Shown here: positions 34,968 to 43,847 of the stretch, in pieces | How the letters are laid out: each line of letters opens with the position of its first letter | Position numbering within the stretch: the stretch's first letter is position 1 | Assembly: GCA_900770215.1 (NCBI GenBank) | Contig: CAAGJW010000076.1 | Span: forward strand, 1 to 55,586 | Origin: Bacteroidales bacterium | Lineage (GTDB): Bacteria; Bacteroidota; Bacteroidia; Bacteroidales; Muribaculaceae | Direction: 5' to 3' | Length of the DNA stretch: 55,586 nt | Position numbers and translations under genes: made by a program | Notes under the pieces: model-generated | Told to the model about the DNA's origin: nothing | Database searches by the model: none | What the model saw: only the letters and a program-made list of their open reading frames with translations

Positions 34968-36737
34968 TCAATGCTGTGCTGTGCCTATCATCTTTTGTGT
35001 GACGTGGCTGCCGTCGTTGTAGTAGGTGACCTTGATGCACATTCCCGAGCAGGGAGCATTCAGGCGCCTGCCGGCCATGTCGTAGTAGGCGGTCGACACG
35101 ATTTGTGCGTCGCTGCTCACGGTGTTCACGCTGGTTGGTTGGAAGCGCCACCACTGGATGTTGGTCACGACGTTGCCGTATACGAGTTGCACGCCTATGG
35201 CTTTGAAATCGTTGGTGTAGGTGTTGAACGATGCCCAGGCTTTGGTGGGCTCGCCGTCTTTAGATCCGTTCACCGTGAAAAAGTCGGTGCGATCGGCATA
35301 TTGCACAGGGATCTGCGTGGCATCATTCTTGAGTGAGCCATAGGTGTCGGCTTTAAACACAAACTCATGCGTAGGCTCCATGGGGTCGTCGGTGAGCAGT
35401 GTAAACACGCGATAGAAGTATTTGGAAGGATTCAGGAAACGTCCGTTTTTGTCAAATTTTGAATAACTGAATGTGATGTAGCCATAGCCTTCTTCGGCCG
35501 TGTAGGGCTTGCACTGGTTGGCTTGGAATTGTGGAGCTTGCGGCCCCGATGCCTCGTCGGCATAGGGCGTGAATAGTGGCCTGATGTAGGAGCTCACAAA
35601 GTAGGGCACCGTGTTGCCGGCATTGATGAGCCATGCCAGCGTGTCGGCTGCTGCCTCGCCCACGCTATAGCCGCCAGCCGCAGTGTTGTAGGGCATGTCG
35701 AGCGCGGGCGCAAAGCTGAAGGTGTAGTAGCTTGTGTTGGTTCCCCACACGGGGTCGCTCTCCTCGTGCAGCGTGTAGTGGGCGGCTCTTGAATAGAGGT
35801 GTATCATGTAGGTCGAGTCGATGCCCAGATACTGGTTGCCGTCGAAGTGCAGCAAGTTGCCCTGGTAGGTGCCTTTCATCCACTGGCTGTCGCTGTTGTT
35901 GTAGGGATTGCACACATAGAAGTCGTTGCCGTCTTTCACCGTTTTCACCACCTGCCAGTCGCGTGTGGAGTCGGCGTCGCCTGTGCGCATGATGTAGAGT
36001 TGGGCTCTTTTTATTTGTTCGGCTGTGGGCTCGTATTTGGGGACTGTGATTTTGTTGATCACTATCTCGCCGTCGCCGTAGCCGGCCCATAGCAGCTTGT
36101 CGTTGACAAGGCCCATATACACGTCGTCGAGCTGAATGAGTGAATCGTTGCGCAGCACAAAGCGTATGCTGTCGCGCAGTCTTGTGCCGCCGGCCAGGGT
36201 GTCGAGTTTCAAGAAAGGCGTCGTGCCGCCGAAGCCGTCGTCCTCAAGATACAGCCTCATGGGGAAGGCATAGAAGTACTCGTCGTTGCCGTTGTCGTCT
36301 TGCTGGCTGAATACGGGTTGGGGGAAGCGGGCCACAAGGGTGTCGCCTTTTGCAGGACTCAAGCGCAGCCACGTGGAAGCATAGAGCTGCGATATGGGGT
36401 CGGAGAAATAGTAGTTTCCGTCGTTGCCTTTCACGATATTGGCCACCGAGTAGTTGGACTGGCCAAACTGCAGTGTCTCGCCATCGAATGTGCAATAACG
36501 CATGCTCTTCGACATTCCGCTGGTTTCAACCCCTGCCGGTGTCGTGGTGATCATGTCTTTTGAAAATTCATATCCTGCCCTTGCTTGTGTGGGCTTTGGA
36601 GTAGTGGCAGTTGCTCGCACTGCCACGACGTGGCTTGGCCTTGCGGCCTTGGACAGAGGCGTTGCATTGCTTCTTGCAATGGTGCCACCCGCTTGCAAGC
36701 AAAGCATTGAGGCCACGATTAAAATAAGAGATTTCAT
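34968..36737 (-). CDS. Secreted protein of unknown function with a T9SS-like C-terminal domain
   Basis: This is a 589-aa protein if started at MKSLILIVASMLCLQAGG, which gives a good signal peptide. The body is rich in Asp, Tyr and Thr and beta-strand patterns. I do not recognise an enzyme motif. The last 60 residues (YYDMAGRRLNAPCSGMCIKV, then a short basic end) resemble the degenerate T9SS type A sorting domains common in Bacteroidales surface proteins, which makes SprA-dependent secretion likely. It stands alone, with its own promoter and the shared terminator. The function remains unknown. Confidence 0.82.
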   Translation of the reverse strand: MKSLILIVASMLCLQAGGTIARSNATPLSKAARPSHVVAVRATATTPKPTQARAGYEFSKDMITTTPAGVETSGMSKSMRYCTFDGETLQFGQSNYSVANIVKGNDGNYYFSDPISQLYASTWLRLSPAKGDTLVARFPQPVFSQQDDNGNDEYFYAFPMRLYLEDDGFGGTTPFLKLDTLAGGTRLRDSIRFVLRNDSLIQLDDVYMGLVNDKLLWAGYGDGEIVINKITVPKYEPTAEQIKRAQLYIMRTGDADSTRDWQVVKTVKDGNDFYVCNPYNNSDSQWMKGTYQGNLLHFDGNQYLGIDSTYMIHLYSRAAHYTLHEESDPVWGTNTSYYTFSFAPALDMPYNTAAGGYSVGEAAADTLAWLINAGNTVPYFVSSYIRPLFTPYADEASGPQAPQFQANQCKPYTAEEGYGYITFSYSKFDKNGRFLNPSKYFYRVFTLLTDDPMEPTHEFVFKADTYGSLKNDATQIPVQYADRTDFFTVNGSKDGEPTKAWASFNTYTNDFKAIGVQLVYGNVVTNIQWWRFQPTSVNTVSSDAQIVSTAYYDMAGRRLNAPCSGMCIKVTYYNDGSHVTQKMIGTAQH

Positions 36738-36776
36738 AAGCAAAAGGTTTGGCTTTATTTTAAATTAGTATTTGTG

Positions 36777-36784
36777 CAAATATA
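36777..36784 (-). promoter_or_regulatory. Promoter -7 element for the secreted 589-aa protein
   Basis: On the minus strand this reads TATATTTG, 39 nt before the chosen ATG. No convincing -33 element is visible. Confidence 0.55.
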
Positions 36785-36888
36785 AAGGTTTCTTTCCAAA
36801 AAGAAAAGTTTCATAATCTGTTTATTAGATAATCGGGAAAAAGTGTGTAATAAAAATGCGCATTAACATAAATTTTGAATTAAATGCA

Positions 36889-36917
36889 TTTGTTTTAATA
36901 AAAAAATTGTAATTTCG
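36889..36917 (+). promoter_or_regulatory. Candidate promoter for galK
   Basis: A -33 TTTG (36889-36892) and a -7-like TAATTTCG (36910-36917, one mismatch to TAnnTTTG) are 17 nt apart, in an AT-rich divergent spacer. Confidence 0.5.
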
Positions 36918-36960
36918 TAATCTAAATAAGTAAAACTTCTAAAACCAAAAATATAAAGCG

Positions 36961-38109
36961 ATGAAGGAAAAACTCAAGCAGCTATTTTCCAGTCGATTTG
37001 GAAGCGTGCCCATGTTCTACGCCTCGGCAGGACGCATCAACTTGATAGGCGAACACACCGATTACAACGGCGGCTTTGTGTTCCCTGGTGCAATCGACAA
37101 ATATATCTTGGCAGCCATCAACATCAATGGCACCGACAAGGTGAGAGCCTACTCGGCCGACCTTGACGACTATGTCGAGTTTGGCTTGAACGAGGCCGAC
37201 AAGCCGCAGCAGCAGTGGGCCGATTACATCTTTGGGGTGTGCCGCGAGATCATCAAGCGCGGTGGCACGGTCAAGGGCTTCGACACGGTGTTTGCCGGCA
37301 ATGTGCCCCTTGGGGCAGGATTGTCGTCGTCGGCTGCGCTTGAGAGCTGCTTCGCATTTGCCCTCAACGATATTTTCAACGGAAACAAGTTTAATAAGAT
37401 GGAACTGGCCAAGATAGGACAGTTAACCGAGCACAATTATTGCGGAGTGAATTGTGGCATCATGGATCAGTTTGCGTCGATTTTTGGCAAGAAAAACATG
37501 CTTATGCGTCTCGACTGCCGGTCGCTCGAGTATCAGTACTATCCCTACAATCCTGTGGGCTACAAGACGGTGCTCGTCAATTCCAAGGTGAAGCATGAGC
37601 TCGTCGACTCGCCCTACAACAAGCGCCGTGCCTCGTGCGAGCGTGTGGCCCAGTTGCTTGGCGTCGAGACCTTGCGTGATGCCACCATGGCAATGCTCGA
37701 CGAGGCACGCGGCAAGATGAGTGACGAGGACTACAAGCGTGCCTTGTATGTTGTCGAGGAGAAAGAACGCGTGCTCAAGGTGTGCGATGCGCTTGAGCGG
37801 GGCGACTACGACATGGTGGGCGAGTGCATGTATGGCACGCACGACGGCCTCTCGCGTCTCTACGAGGTGAGTTGCGACGAGCTCGACTATCTCAATGCCG
37901 TTGCCAGGCAATGTGGCGTCACGGGCTCTCGCATCATGGGAGGCGGCTTTGGCGGCTGCACAATCAATCTGGTGAAAGACTCGCTCTACGACAATTTTAT
38001 TGCGACGGTCACAGCCAAGTTTGCTGCGCGCTACGGGCATGAGCCCGATATTATACCCGTGGTGATAAGCGATGGCGCTCATAGAGTTGCCGATGACGAA
38101 AAAATATAA
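36961..38109 (+). CDS. galK: Galactokinase
   Basis: GalK phosphorylates galactose at C1 in the Leloir pathway. The 382-aa protein has the GHMP kinase motifs: galactokinase signature GRINLIGEHTDYNGGFVFPG near residue 24, the ATP-binding PLGAGLSSSAALE, and MGGGFGGCTINLV near residue 320. The length is normal. galT, galE and a sugar importer are absent here. The next gene (96 bp downstream, no terminator seen between) is a sugar nucleotidyltransferase, which may use the sugar-1-phosphate formed. Confidence 0.95.
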   Translation: MKEKLKQLFSSRFGSVPMFYASAGRINLIGEHTDYNGGFVFPGAIDKYILAAININGTDKVRAYSADLDDYVEFGLNEADKPQQQWADYIFGVCREIIKRGGTVKGFDTVFAGNVPLGAGLSSSAALESCFAFALNDIFNGNKFNKMELAKIGQLTEHNYCGVNCGIMDQFASIFGKKNMLMRLDCRSLEYQYYPYNPVGYKTVLVNSKVKHELVDSPYNKRRASCERVAQLLGVETLRDATMAMLDEARGKMSDEDYKRALYVVEEKERVLKVCDALERGDYDMVGECMYGTHDGLSRLYEVSCDELDYLNAVARQCGVTGSRIMGGGFGGCTINLVKDSLYDNFIATVTAKFAARYGHEPDIIPVVISDGAHRVADDEKI

Positions 38110-38205
38110 ATATAGAGATTTAATTAACAAAATATATAACAATCAAGGTCGTGGGCTTAATAGGGAACCACCCCCTGAAATAAAATTGAAAATTACCGAT
38201 ATAAA

Positions 38206-39111
38206 ATGAAACCTACACTGTTTGTGCTTGCCGCTGGCATGGGTAGCCGCTATGGCGGCTTGAAGCAACTCGACGGTCTTGGCCCTCATGGCGAGACGAT
38301 TATGGACTATTCGATTTATGATGCAATCCACGCTGGCTTTGGCAAGGTCGTGTTTGTAATCCGCAAGGATTTTGAAACTGATTTCCGGCAGAAGATTTTG
38401 TCGAAGTATGAGGGACACATCCCTGTCGAGGTGGTGTTCCAGTCTACACAAGACCTGCCCGAGGGCTTCACATGCCCGGCTGGGCGCACCAAGCCTTGGG
38501 GTACCAATCACGCGCTATTGATGGGACGCAATGTCATCAATGAGCCTTTTGCTATCATCAACAGCGACGATTACTATGGCCGCAACAGCTTTGAGGTGAT
38601 GGCTCGTGAGTTGAGCAACCTGCCCGAGGGCTCCAAGCACAACTACTCGATGCTGGGTTTCAAGGTGGGCAACACCATGAGCGAGAGTGGCTCGGTGAGC
38701 CGCGGCGTGTGTGAGACCGTCGACGGTTATCTCAGTGGCATTGTCGAGCGCACCAGCATTGCCTACGACGAGAACCACAACATCTTCTTCGACGACGAGC
38801 AGGGCCACAACGTGCAGCTCGACCCCGACACGCCAGTGTCGATGAACTTCTGGGGCTTCACACCTGACTATTTCGACTACAGCGAGCAGGCCTTCGTCGA
38901 GTTTCTGAAGGCTCACATCGACGAGCCCAAGTCGGAATTCTTTATTCCTACTGTAGTCAATCGCCTCATAAGCGAGAAGAAGGCGCGGGTGAAGGTGCTC
39001 AAGACCGACTCCAAGTGGTTTGGCGTCACCTACAGTGCCGACCGTCAGGGGGTGGTCGACAAGTTTGCTGCCTTGCACGACAGCGGCTTTTATCCCGACA
39101 ACATGTTTTAG
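38206..39111 (+). CDS. Sugar nucleotidyltransferase of uncertain specificity
   Basis: This 301-aa GT-A-like nucleotidyltransferase starts MKPTLFVLAAGMGSRYGGLKQ, which contains the nucleotide-binding GMGSRYGG loop. INSDDYYGRNSF near residue 120 supplies the metal-binding aspartates. It is not a standard GalU or RfbA sequence. Placement behind galK suggests that it activates galactose-1-phosphate or a related sugar phosphate, which is inference. A strong terminator follows. Confidence 0.85.
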   Translation: MKPTLFVLAAGMGSRYGGLKQLDGLGPHGETIMDYSIYDAIHAGFGKVVFVIRKDFETDFRQKILSKYEGHIPVEVVFQSTQDLPEGFTCPAGRTKPWGTNHALLMGRNVINEPFAIINSDDYYGRNSFEVMARELSNLPEGSKHNYSMLGFKVGNTMSESGSVSRGVCETVDGYLSGIVERTSIAYDENHNIFFDDEQGHNVQLDPDTPVSMNFWGFTPDYFDYSEQAFVEFLKAHIDEPKSEFFIPTVVNRLISEKKARVKVLKTDSKWFGVTYSADRQGVVDKFAALHDSGFYPDNMF

Positions 39112-39147
39112 CCCTTTTTCATAGCTTCGCTATTTATCCATATTGAG

Positions 39148-39192
39148 TGCCGGCAGCCGTGGAAAATTCACGAGTGCCGGCATTGTTTTTTT
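39148..39192 (+). terminator. Terminator after the nucleotidyltransferase gene
   Basis: Matching arms TGCCGGCA (39148-39155 and 39175-39182) enclose an inner CGTG/CACG stem. TTGTTTTTTTG follows. Confidence 0.85.
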
Positions 39193-39228
39193 GTTAAGCC
39201 TAAATTTGATTTTTGCGGCTTTTCTTAT

Positions 39229-39236
39229 TACCTTTG
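39229..39236 (+). promoter_or_regulatory. Promoter -7 element for the Fur-family gene and purA
   Basis: TACCTTTG matches TAnnTTTG exactly. TTTG at 39205-39208 is a possible -33 element 20 nt upstream. The ATG at 39258 is 22 nt downstream, which also excludes the earlier in-frame ATG at 39213. Confidence 0.75.
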
Positions 39237-39257
39237 TGTCAATCGAAAAGTAGTGCA

Positions 39258-39764
39258 ATGAGCGAGGAGTTGAACAATAGTGCAATAATCAAGAAATTCA
39301 CCGATTTTCTTGAGGATGGGCATTATCGTAAGACTCCCGAGCGATTTGCGATACTCGACAAGGTGCTCACTTTTTCCCGCGCCTTCACTATCGACGATCT
39401 TGCCTGCAAGCTTGAGGCCGAGACCTACCACGTGAGTCGTGCCACAATCTACAACAGCGTGGAGCTGTTGCTCAAGGCCGGCATCTTGCGGCGGTTTCAT
39501 CTCGATGGCATGTCGATGCAATATGTGCGCGTCAATGCCACGCATTGCACCCACTTGATATGCACTGTGTGCGGAAAAGTGAAAAATGTGAAAGACCCCA
39601 ACTTGGCGGCTTACATGAATGCACGCAAGTATAATGCATTCACCTCATCGCACTACTCATTGTGCGTGTATGGCTTGTGCAATGCTTGTGCACGCAAGCT
39701 GAAGAAGTTGGGACGAAAGAAGAATCAATTAAATTCAAAAAATAAAATCATAAACGCGAAATGA
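39258..39764 (+). CDS. Fur-family metal-responsive regulator
   Basis: This 168-aa protein, started at MSEELNN just after the promoter, has the Fur winged-helix (about 20-92; TPERFAILDKVL and HVSRATIYNSVELL as recognition helix). The dimerisation half carries two CxxC pairs (Cys102/Cys105 and Cys141/Cys144), the structural zinc site. The usual histidine-rich HHxHxxC segment is reduced to THCTHLIC. The metal sensed (Fe, Mn or Zn) cannot be told from sequence alone. Its stop overlaps purA by 4 bp. Confidence 0.9.
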   Translation: MSEELNNSAIIKKFTDFLEDGHYRKTPERFAILDKVLTFSRAFTIDDLACKLEAETYHVSRATIYNSVELLLKAGILRRFHLDGMSMQYVRVNATHCTHLICTVCGKVKNVKDPNLAAYMNARKYNAFTSSHYSLCVYGLCNACARKLKKLGRKKNQLNSKNKIINAK

Positions 39765-41032
39765 GTAAAGTAGACGTTCTTTTAGGTTTGCAATGGGGAG
39801 ATGAGGGCAAAGGCAAGGTTGTCGATGTTCTCACTCCGCGTTACGATATTGTAGCCCGTTTCCAAGGAGGTCCCAACGCTGGGCACACTTTGGAATTTGA
39901 AGGGCACCATTATGTATTGCGGTCGATCCCTTCTGGCATTTTTCAGCACAACCAGGTGAACGTGATTGGTAACGGCGTTGTTCTCGATCCGGTGCTCTTC
40001 ATGGACGAGGCCAAGGAGCTTGAGAAAAGTGGCGTCGACATCACCAAAATTTTGAAAATCTCCAAGAAAGCTCATCTCATCTTGCCCACCCACAGGTTGC
40101 TCGATGCCACCTATGAGAAACTCAAGGGCGAGAGCAAAATAGGCACTACGGGGAAAGGCATAGGCCCCACCTATACCGACAAGGTGAGTCGCGATGGGCT
40201 GCGCATAGGCGACATCTTCGACAACTTCAAGGCAAAGTATGAGTGCGCCAAGGCTCGTCACATGAAGCTCTTCAAGGCCATCAACGGCGAGGAGCCCGAT
40301 GTGGCCAATGCCGAGAAGCTGTGGTTTGCCGGCATCGACTATCTCAAGCAGTTTGACTTGATCGACAGCGAGTTCTACATCAATCACCAGTTGGAGGCTG
40401 GCAAGAGCGTGTTGTGTGAGGGTGCCCAAGGCAGCATGCTCGATGTCGACTTTGGCTCCTACCCGTTTGTTACCAGCAGCAACACCATCTGTGCCGGTGC
40501 ATGCAGCGGCCTGGGTGTGGCTCCCCGCAAGATAGGCGAGGTGTACGGCATCTTCAAGGCCTATTGCACCCGTGTGGGCAGCGGCCCGTTCCCCACCGAG
40601 CTTTTCGACGAGACTGGCAACAGAATACGCCACATCGGTCACGAGTATGGTGCAGTCACTGGTCGCGAGCGTCGTTGTGGCTGGATCGACCTGGTGGCCC
40701 TGCGCTACACGATCATGCTCAACGGCGTGACGCAGCTCATCATGATGAAGAGCGACGTGCTCGACGGTTTTGAGACGGTGAAGGCTTGCGATGCCTATGA
40801 GATTGATGGCAAGGTGACCCGCGATTTCCCCTTCTCGATCGCCAAGGACGTGAAGCCCGTCTATACTGAGATGAAGGGCTGGAATGCCGACATGACCAAG
40901 ATGACAAGCGCAAGTGAGTTCCCGCAGGAGTTCAACGACTATGTAAAGTTTCTTGAAGACCGCCTGGGCGTGCCCATCACAATCGTCTCGGTAGGTCCCG
41001 ATCGGGAACAGACGATCATGCTCGACAAGTGA
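39761..41032 (+). CDS. purA: Adenylosuccinate synthetase
   Basis: PurA commits IMP to AMP synthesis, using GTP and aspartate. The 423-aa protein has the GTP-binding signature GLQWGDEGKGKVVD at the N-terminus, GPNAGHTLEFEGHHYVL, STIGTTGKGIGPTYTDK-like residues near 130, and the IMP-binding segment near GAQGSMLDVDFGSYPFVTSS. It is translationally coupled to the Fur-family gene (ATGA overlap), and a terminator follows. Confidence 0.97.
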   Translation: MSKVDVLLGLQWGDEGKGKVVDVLTPRYDIVARFQGGPNAGHTLEFEGHHYVLRSIPSGIFQHNQVNVIGNGVVLDPVLFMDEAKELEKSGVDITKILKISKKAHLILPTHRLLDATYEKLKGESKIGTTGKGIGPTYTDKVSRDGLRIGDIFDNFKAKYECAKARHMKLFKAINGEEPDVANAEKLWFAGIDYLKQFDLIDSEFYINHQLEAGKSVLCEGAQGSMLDVDFGSYPFVTSSNTICAGACSGLGVAPRKIGEVYGIFKAYCTRVGSGPFPTELFDETGNRIRHIGHEYGAVTGRERRCGWIDLVALRYTIMLNGVTQLIMMKSDVLDGFETVKACDAYEIDGKVTRDFPFSIAKDVKPVYTEMKGWNADMTKMTSASEFPQEFNDYVKFLEDRLGVPITIVSVGPDREQTIMLDK

Positions 41033-41042
41033 CACAAAGCAT

Positions 41043-41096
41043 AAAGAGGTGGGAGAGCCGTGCTCTTTGCGCTCTCCTGCCTCTTTGCTTCTTTTT
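41043..41096 (+). terminator. Terminator after purA
   Basis: AAAGAGGTGGGAGAGC (41043-41058) pairs with GCTCTCCTGCCTCTTT (41071-41086) with one non-canonical position. A T-rich tail follows. Confidence 0.85.
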
Positions 41097-41164
41097 ATAT
41101 TTTCCTTCTAAAATATTTATCAACACAATTTCATTTTAAAACAGCTATCAAAAACCTATTTATC

Positions 41165-42409
41165 ATGGCAAATGTTAAACCTTTCAAGGGCTTGCGCCCA
41201 CCCAAGCAGTTAGTCGACCAAGTCGCCTCTAAGCCCTACGATGTGCTCTCCAGCGAGGAAGCTCGCAAGGAAGCCGCAGGCAATGAGAAATCGCTCTATC
41301 ACATCATCAAGCCTGAGATTGATTTTGCTCCTGGCACGGCCGAGGACGATCCGGCAGTCTACTCTCGTGCAGTTGAAAATTTCAAGAAATTCCAAGACAA
41401 GGGCTGGCTGGTGCAGGACCCCAAAGAGGAATACTACATCTATGCTCAGACGATGGACGGCCGCACCCAGTATGGCATCGTGGTGGCTGCAAGTGTCAAC
41501 GACTACTTGACAGGCCGCATCAAGAAGCACGAGCTCACCCGGCGCGAGAAAGAAGCCGACCGCATGCACCACATCGAGGTGACCAATGCCAACATCGAGC
41601 CGGTGTTCCTGGCCTTCCCCGACAATGAGGTGCTGGGCAAGATCATTGCCCGCACGGCACAAACCGAGCCAGAATACGACTTCGTGTCGGAAGACGGCAT
41701 AGGGCATCGCCTGTGGGTGATTTCAGACGACGACACCATCAAGGCCATTACCCAGGCCTTTGCCACTATCCCTTATCTCTACATCGCCGACGGTCATCAC
41801 CGCACGGCTGCAGCTGCCCACGTGGGCGAGGAGAAGGCCAAGGCCGATCCCAACCACACGGGCAAGGAGGAGTACAACTACCTGCTGGCTGTGTGCTTCC
41901 CACAGTCGCACTTGAAAGTGATGGACTATAACCGCGTGGTGAAGGACCTGAACGGCCTCACCGAGGATCAATTTCTCGACAAGCTGAAAGAGCACTTCGA
42001 CGTGGAGTGCAAGGGTGCCGAGATCTACCACCCGGCTGCATTGCACAACTTCTCGCTCTACCTGGGCGGCAAGTGGTACTCGCTCACAGCCAAGGCCGGT
42101 ACCTACGACGACAATGACCCCATCGGCGTGCTCGACGTGAAGATTTCGTCCGACTACATCCTGCGCGACATCCTGGGCATCGTCGACCTGCGCACCGACA
42201 AGCGCATCGACTTTGTGGGCGGCATTCGAGGCCTTGAGGAGCTCAAGCGCCGTGTCGACTCGGGCGAGATGAAGATGGCTCTTGCCCTTTATCCCGTCAC
42301 CATGCAGCAGATTATCAACATTGCCGACTCGGGCAAGATCATGCCTCCCAAGGCCACTTGGTTTGAGCCCAAGCTGCGCTCGGGCCTCATCATCCACAAG
42401 CTCGATTGA
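41165..42409 (+). CDS. DUF1015 family protein
   Basis: This 414-aa protein starts at MANVKPFKGLRPPKQLVDQV. An upstream in-frame ATG at 41060 falls inside the purA terminator and is rejected. Family features are the N-terminal KPFKGLRPP..VASKPYDVLSS, a HHIEVTNANIEPVFL stretch and YIADGHHRTAAA near residue 210. DUF1015 has no firmly established function. From memory it is often near serA/serC in Bacteroidales, but here it stands alone. A terminator hairpin follows. Confidence 0.9.
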   Translation: MANVKPFKGLRPPKQLVDQVASKPYDVLSSEEARKEAAGNEKSLYHIIKPEIDFAPGTAEDDPAVYSRAVENFKKFQDKGWLVQDPKEEYYIYAQTMDGRTQYGIVVAASVNDYLTGRIKKHELTRREKEADRMHHIEVTNANIEPVFLAFPDNEVLGKIIARTAQTEPEYDFVSEDGIGHRLWVISDDDTIKAITQAFATIPYLYIADGHHRTAAAAHVGEEKAKADPNHTGKEEYNYLLAVCFPQSHLKVMDYNRVVKDLNGLTEDQFLDKLKEHFDVECKGAEIYHPAALHNFSLYLGGKWYSLTAKAGTYDDNDPIGVLDVKISSDYILRDILGIVDLRTDKRIDFVGGIRGLEELKRRVDSGEMKMALALYPVTMQQIINIADSGKIMPPKATWFEPKLRSGLIIHKLD

Positions 42410-42437
42410 TGACTTTACCCTCGTTTCTTTAATATAC

Positions 42438-42471
42438 AACGAGGCTGCACCCCATGCGATGCAGCCTCGTT
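42438..42471. terminator. Bidirectional terminator between DUF1015 and TonB-like genes
   Basis: AACGAGGCTGCA (42438-42449) pairs perfectly with TGCAGCCTCGTT (42460-42471), between convergent genes. The T-tails are short. Confidence 0.75.
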
Positions 42472-42476
42472 GCATT

Positions 42477-42923
42477 CTACCTTATAGGCATTTTAAATGT
42501 GATGGGCAGGGTGTACCACGTGTTTACTGGCTTGCCGTTTTCACGGCCAGGGGTGAACTTGGGCAGACTCTCGACCACGGTCAGGGCCTCATAGTCGCAT
42601 TCAGGGGTGAGGCCGCGCTTGATTCTTGCTTCTCCAATCGTGCCGTCGGACTTGACTACAAATTCCACTACCACCGTGCCCTCGACGCCCTGTTGGATAG
42701 CCGACTCGGGATACTTGAGGCGTGATGCAATATAGCGCATGAGTCCGTATAGGCCGCCAGGAAACATGGGGGGCTCTTGCACAACGCTGTCTTTCGCTTG
42801 CTGCTGTGTGGCCTTCCCGTTGTCCAGGGTGGCGCTTGCAACTTGAGCAGGGGCGCTCAGAGCCCACATTGCCGCCAGCAATATTGCCGCCTGTCGCAAT
42901 AGTTTTAGTCCTTTGAGTTTCAT
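42477..42923 (-). CDS. Small TonB C-terminal-domain protein
   Basis: This 148-aa protein starts MKLKGLKLLRQAAILLAAMW, an N-terminal hydrophobic segment that is either an anchor or a signal peptide cleaved near SAPAQ. Residues about 65-148 are a TonB C-terminal domain (LKYPESAIQQGVEGTVVVEF, SDGTIGEARIKRG). The long Pro-Lys/Pro-Glu linker that spans the periplasm in true TonB is missing: the domain follows the membrane segment after about 35 residues. It may interact with outer-membrane receptors or act as a stand-alone periplasmic protein. A weak -7 (TAACTTTA on the minus strand) is at 43011-43018. Confidence 0.85.
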   Translation of the reverse strand: MKLKGLKLLRQAAILLAAMWALSAPAQVASATLDNGKATQQQAKDSVVQEPPMFPGGLYGLMRYIASRLKYPESAIQQGVEGTVVVEFVVKSDGTIGEARIKRGLTPECDYEALTVVESLPKFTPGRENGKPVNTWYTLPITFKMPIR

Positions 42924-43138
42924 CTTGCTACTATTTTTAGGTGTGATGTTGTTGAGTCTCATCAAGTGTTGCACTGCTGTTTCAGTCGGCCTGCACAACC
43001 CTTACACTCGTAAAGTTACAGAATTATTTTCACATTCCATTCATTCCCTTCCTGGTTTTTTCTTGCTTTTTGAAAAGATTTACAAGCTGGTAGTGTTATT
43101 CCGCAGTGTACTGTCGATGTTTGCTGATGATTGAGGGG

Positions 43139-43513
43139 TTAACGGTAGGTGCGCAGGCGGGGGTAGAAGGCGTCGGGTATAAACTGTATCTTGAAACTGC
43201 CTGGCTGGCCCACTACAATCACCACGTCATATTCTATTTCCATTTTCAGGTGATAATAGTTGATATAGCCGTTGGCGGCGTTGATGAGATGCCGCTGCTT
43301 GGCTGGCCCCACGGCCTTCATGGGGTCGAACTTGTCGTCGTGGCTGCGTGTTTTCACCTCCACGATGTGCAACCTGCCGGGAGTTTCGGCCACAATATCG
43401 ATTTCGAGATTGCCCATTTTCCAGTTACGCTCTCTCACGGTCCATCCTTGCTTGATGATAAACTCGGCGGCCGCTTGCTCGCCCTCTGCGCCTAAAGTGT
43501 TGTGTTGTGCCAT
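43139..43513 (-). CDS. YraN family (UPF0102) nuclease-like protein
   Basis: This 124-aa protein has the YraN/UPF0102 pattern of a restriction-endonuclease-like fold: GAEGEQAAAEFIIKQGW at the start, GNLEIDIVAET, and HIVEVKTRS with the E-x-K active-site pair near residue 53. The cellular role is unsettled. On the minus strand TACTTTTG (43543-43550), 29 nt before the ATG, is a good -7 element. That promoter is divergent to the tRNA promoter. Confidence 0.9.
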   Translation of the reverse strand: MAQHNTLGAEGEQAAAEFIIKQGWTVRERNWKMGNLEIDIVAETPGRLHIVEVKTRSHDDKFDPMKAVGPAKQRHLINAANGYINYYHLKMEIEYDVVIVVGQPGSFKIQFIPDAFYPRLRTYR

Positions 43514-43542
43514 TTTATATAGAAATTGATATCCTTAGGAAG

Positions 43543-43550
43543 AACAAAAG
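43543..43550 (-). promoter_or_regulatory. Promoter -7 element for the YraN gene
   Basis: On the minus strand this reads TACTTTTG, an exact TAnnTTTG match 29 nt before the ATG. Confidence 0.6.
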
Positions 43551-43581
43551 TAAAATTTTTTTTAAAATAATCATAAAAAAA

Positions 43582-43613
43582 TTTGGAGCGAATGGGAAAA
43601 TCTCCTACCTTTG
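43582..43613 (+). promoter_or_regulatory. Promoter of the tRNA gene
   Basis: A -33 TTTG (43582-43585) and a -7 TACCTTTG (43606-43613) are 20 nt apart and end 12 nt before the tRNA. Confidence 0.75.
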
Positions 43614-43625
43614 CACTCGCAATCA

Positions 43626-43697
43626 GGTGGTATCGGCTAACGGTTAGGCCACAAGATTCTCAATCTTGCAATCTGGGTTCGATTCCCAGTACCACTA
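43626..43697 (+). tRNA. tRNA-Glu (anticodon CUC)
   Basis: The 72-nt cloverleaf folds cleanly. The 7-bp acceptor is GGTGGTA/TACCACT (one G-U), the D stem GGC/GCC, the anticodon stem CAAGA/TCTTG with loop TTCTCAA (anticodon CTC), and the T arm CTGGG-TTCGATT-CCCAG. The discriminator is A. CCA is not encoded. CUC reads GAG, a common Glu codon in this GC-leaning genome. It is a single-gene transcript with its own promoter and terminator. Confidence 0.93.
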
Positions 43698-43708
43698 CGA
43701 TGATAGAA

Positions 43709-43735
43709 GCGCGTTGATTTTTCAACGCGTTTTTT
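43709..43735 (+). terminator. Terminator after the tRNA
   Basis: GCGCGTTGA-type arms (43709-43717 and 43722-43730) form a stem with a TTTT loop. Six T residues follow. Confidence 0.85.
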
Positions 43736-43751
43736 ATGCCTGTAATGGAGT

Positions 43752-43797
43752 GAAAAACATGGCTGCCGAAACCATTGGGTTGGCATTCGGCAGCCAT
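43752..43797 (-). terminator. Terminator of the citrate operon
   Basis: ATGGCTGCCGAA (43759-43770) pairs perfectly with TTCGGCAGCCAT (43786-43797). On the minus strand GTTTTTCA follows. It lies about 50 bp after the icd stop. Confidence 0.85.
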
Positions 43798-43847
43798 TGT
43801 TATATGGTCATTGCTGTGCCTCTGTGTGCGACACGGCTTACTTCTTG

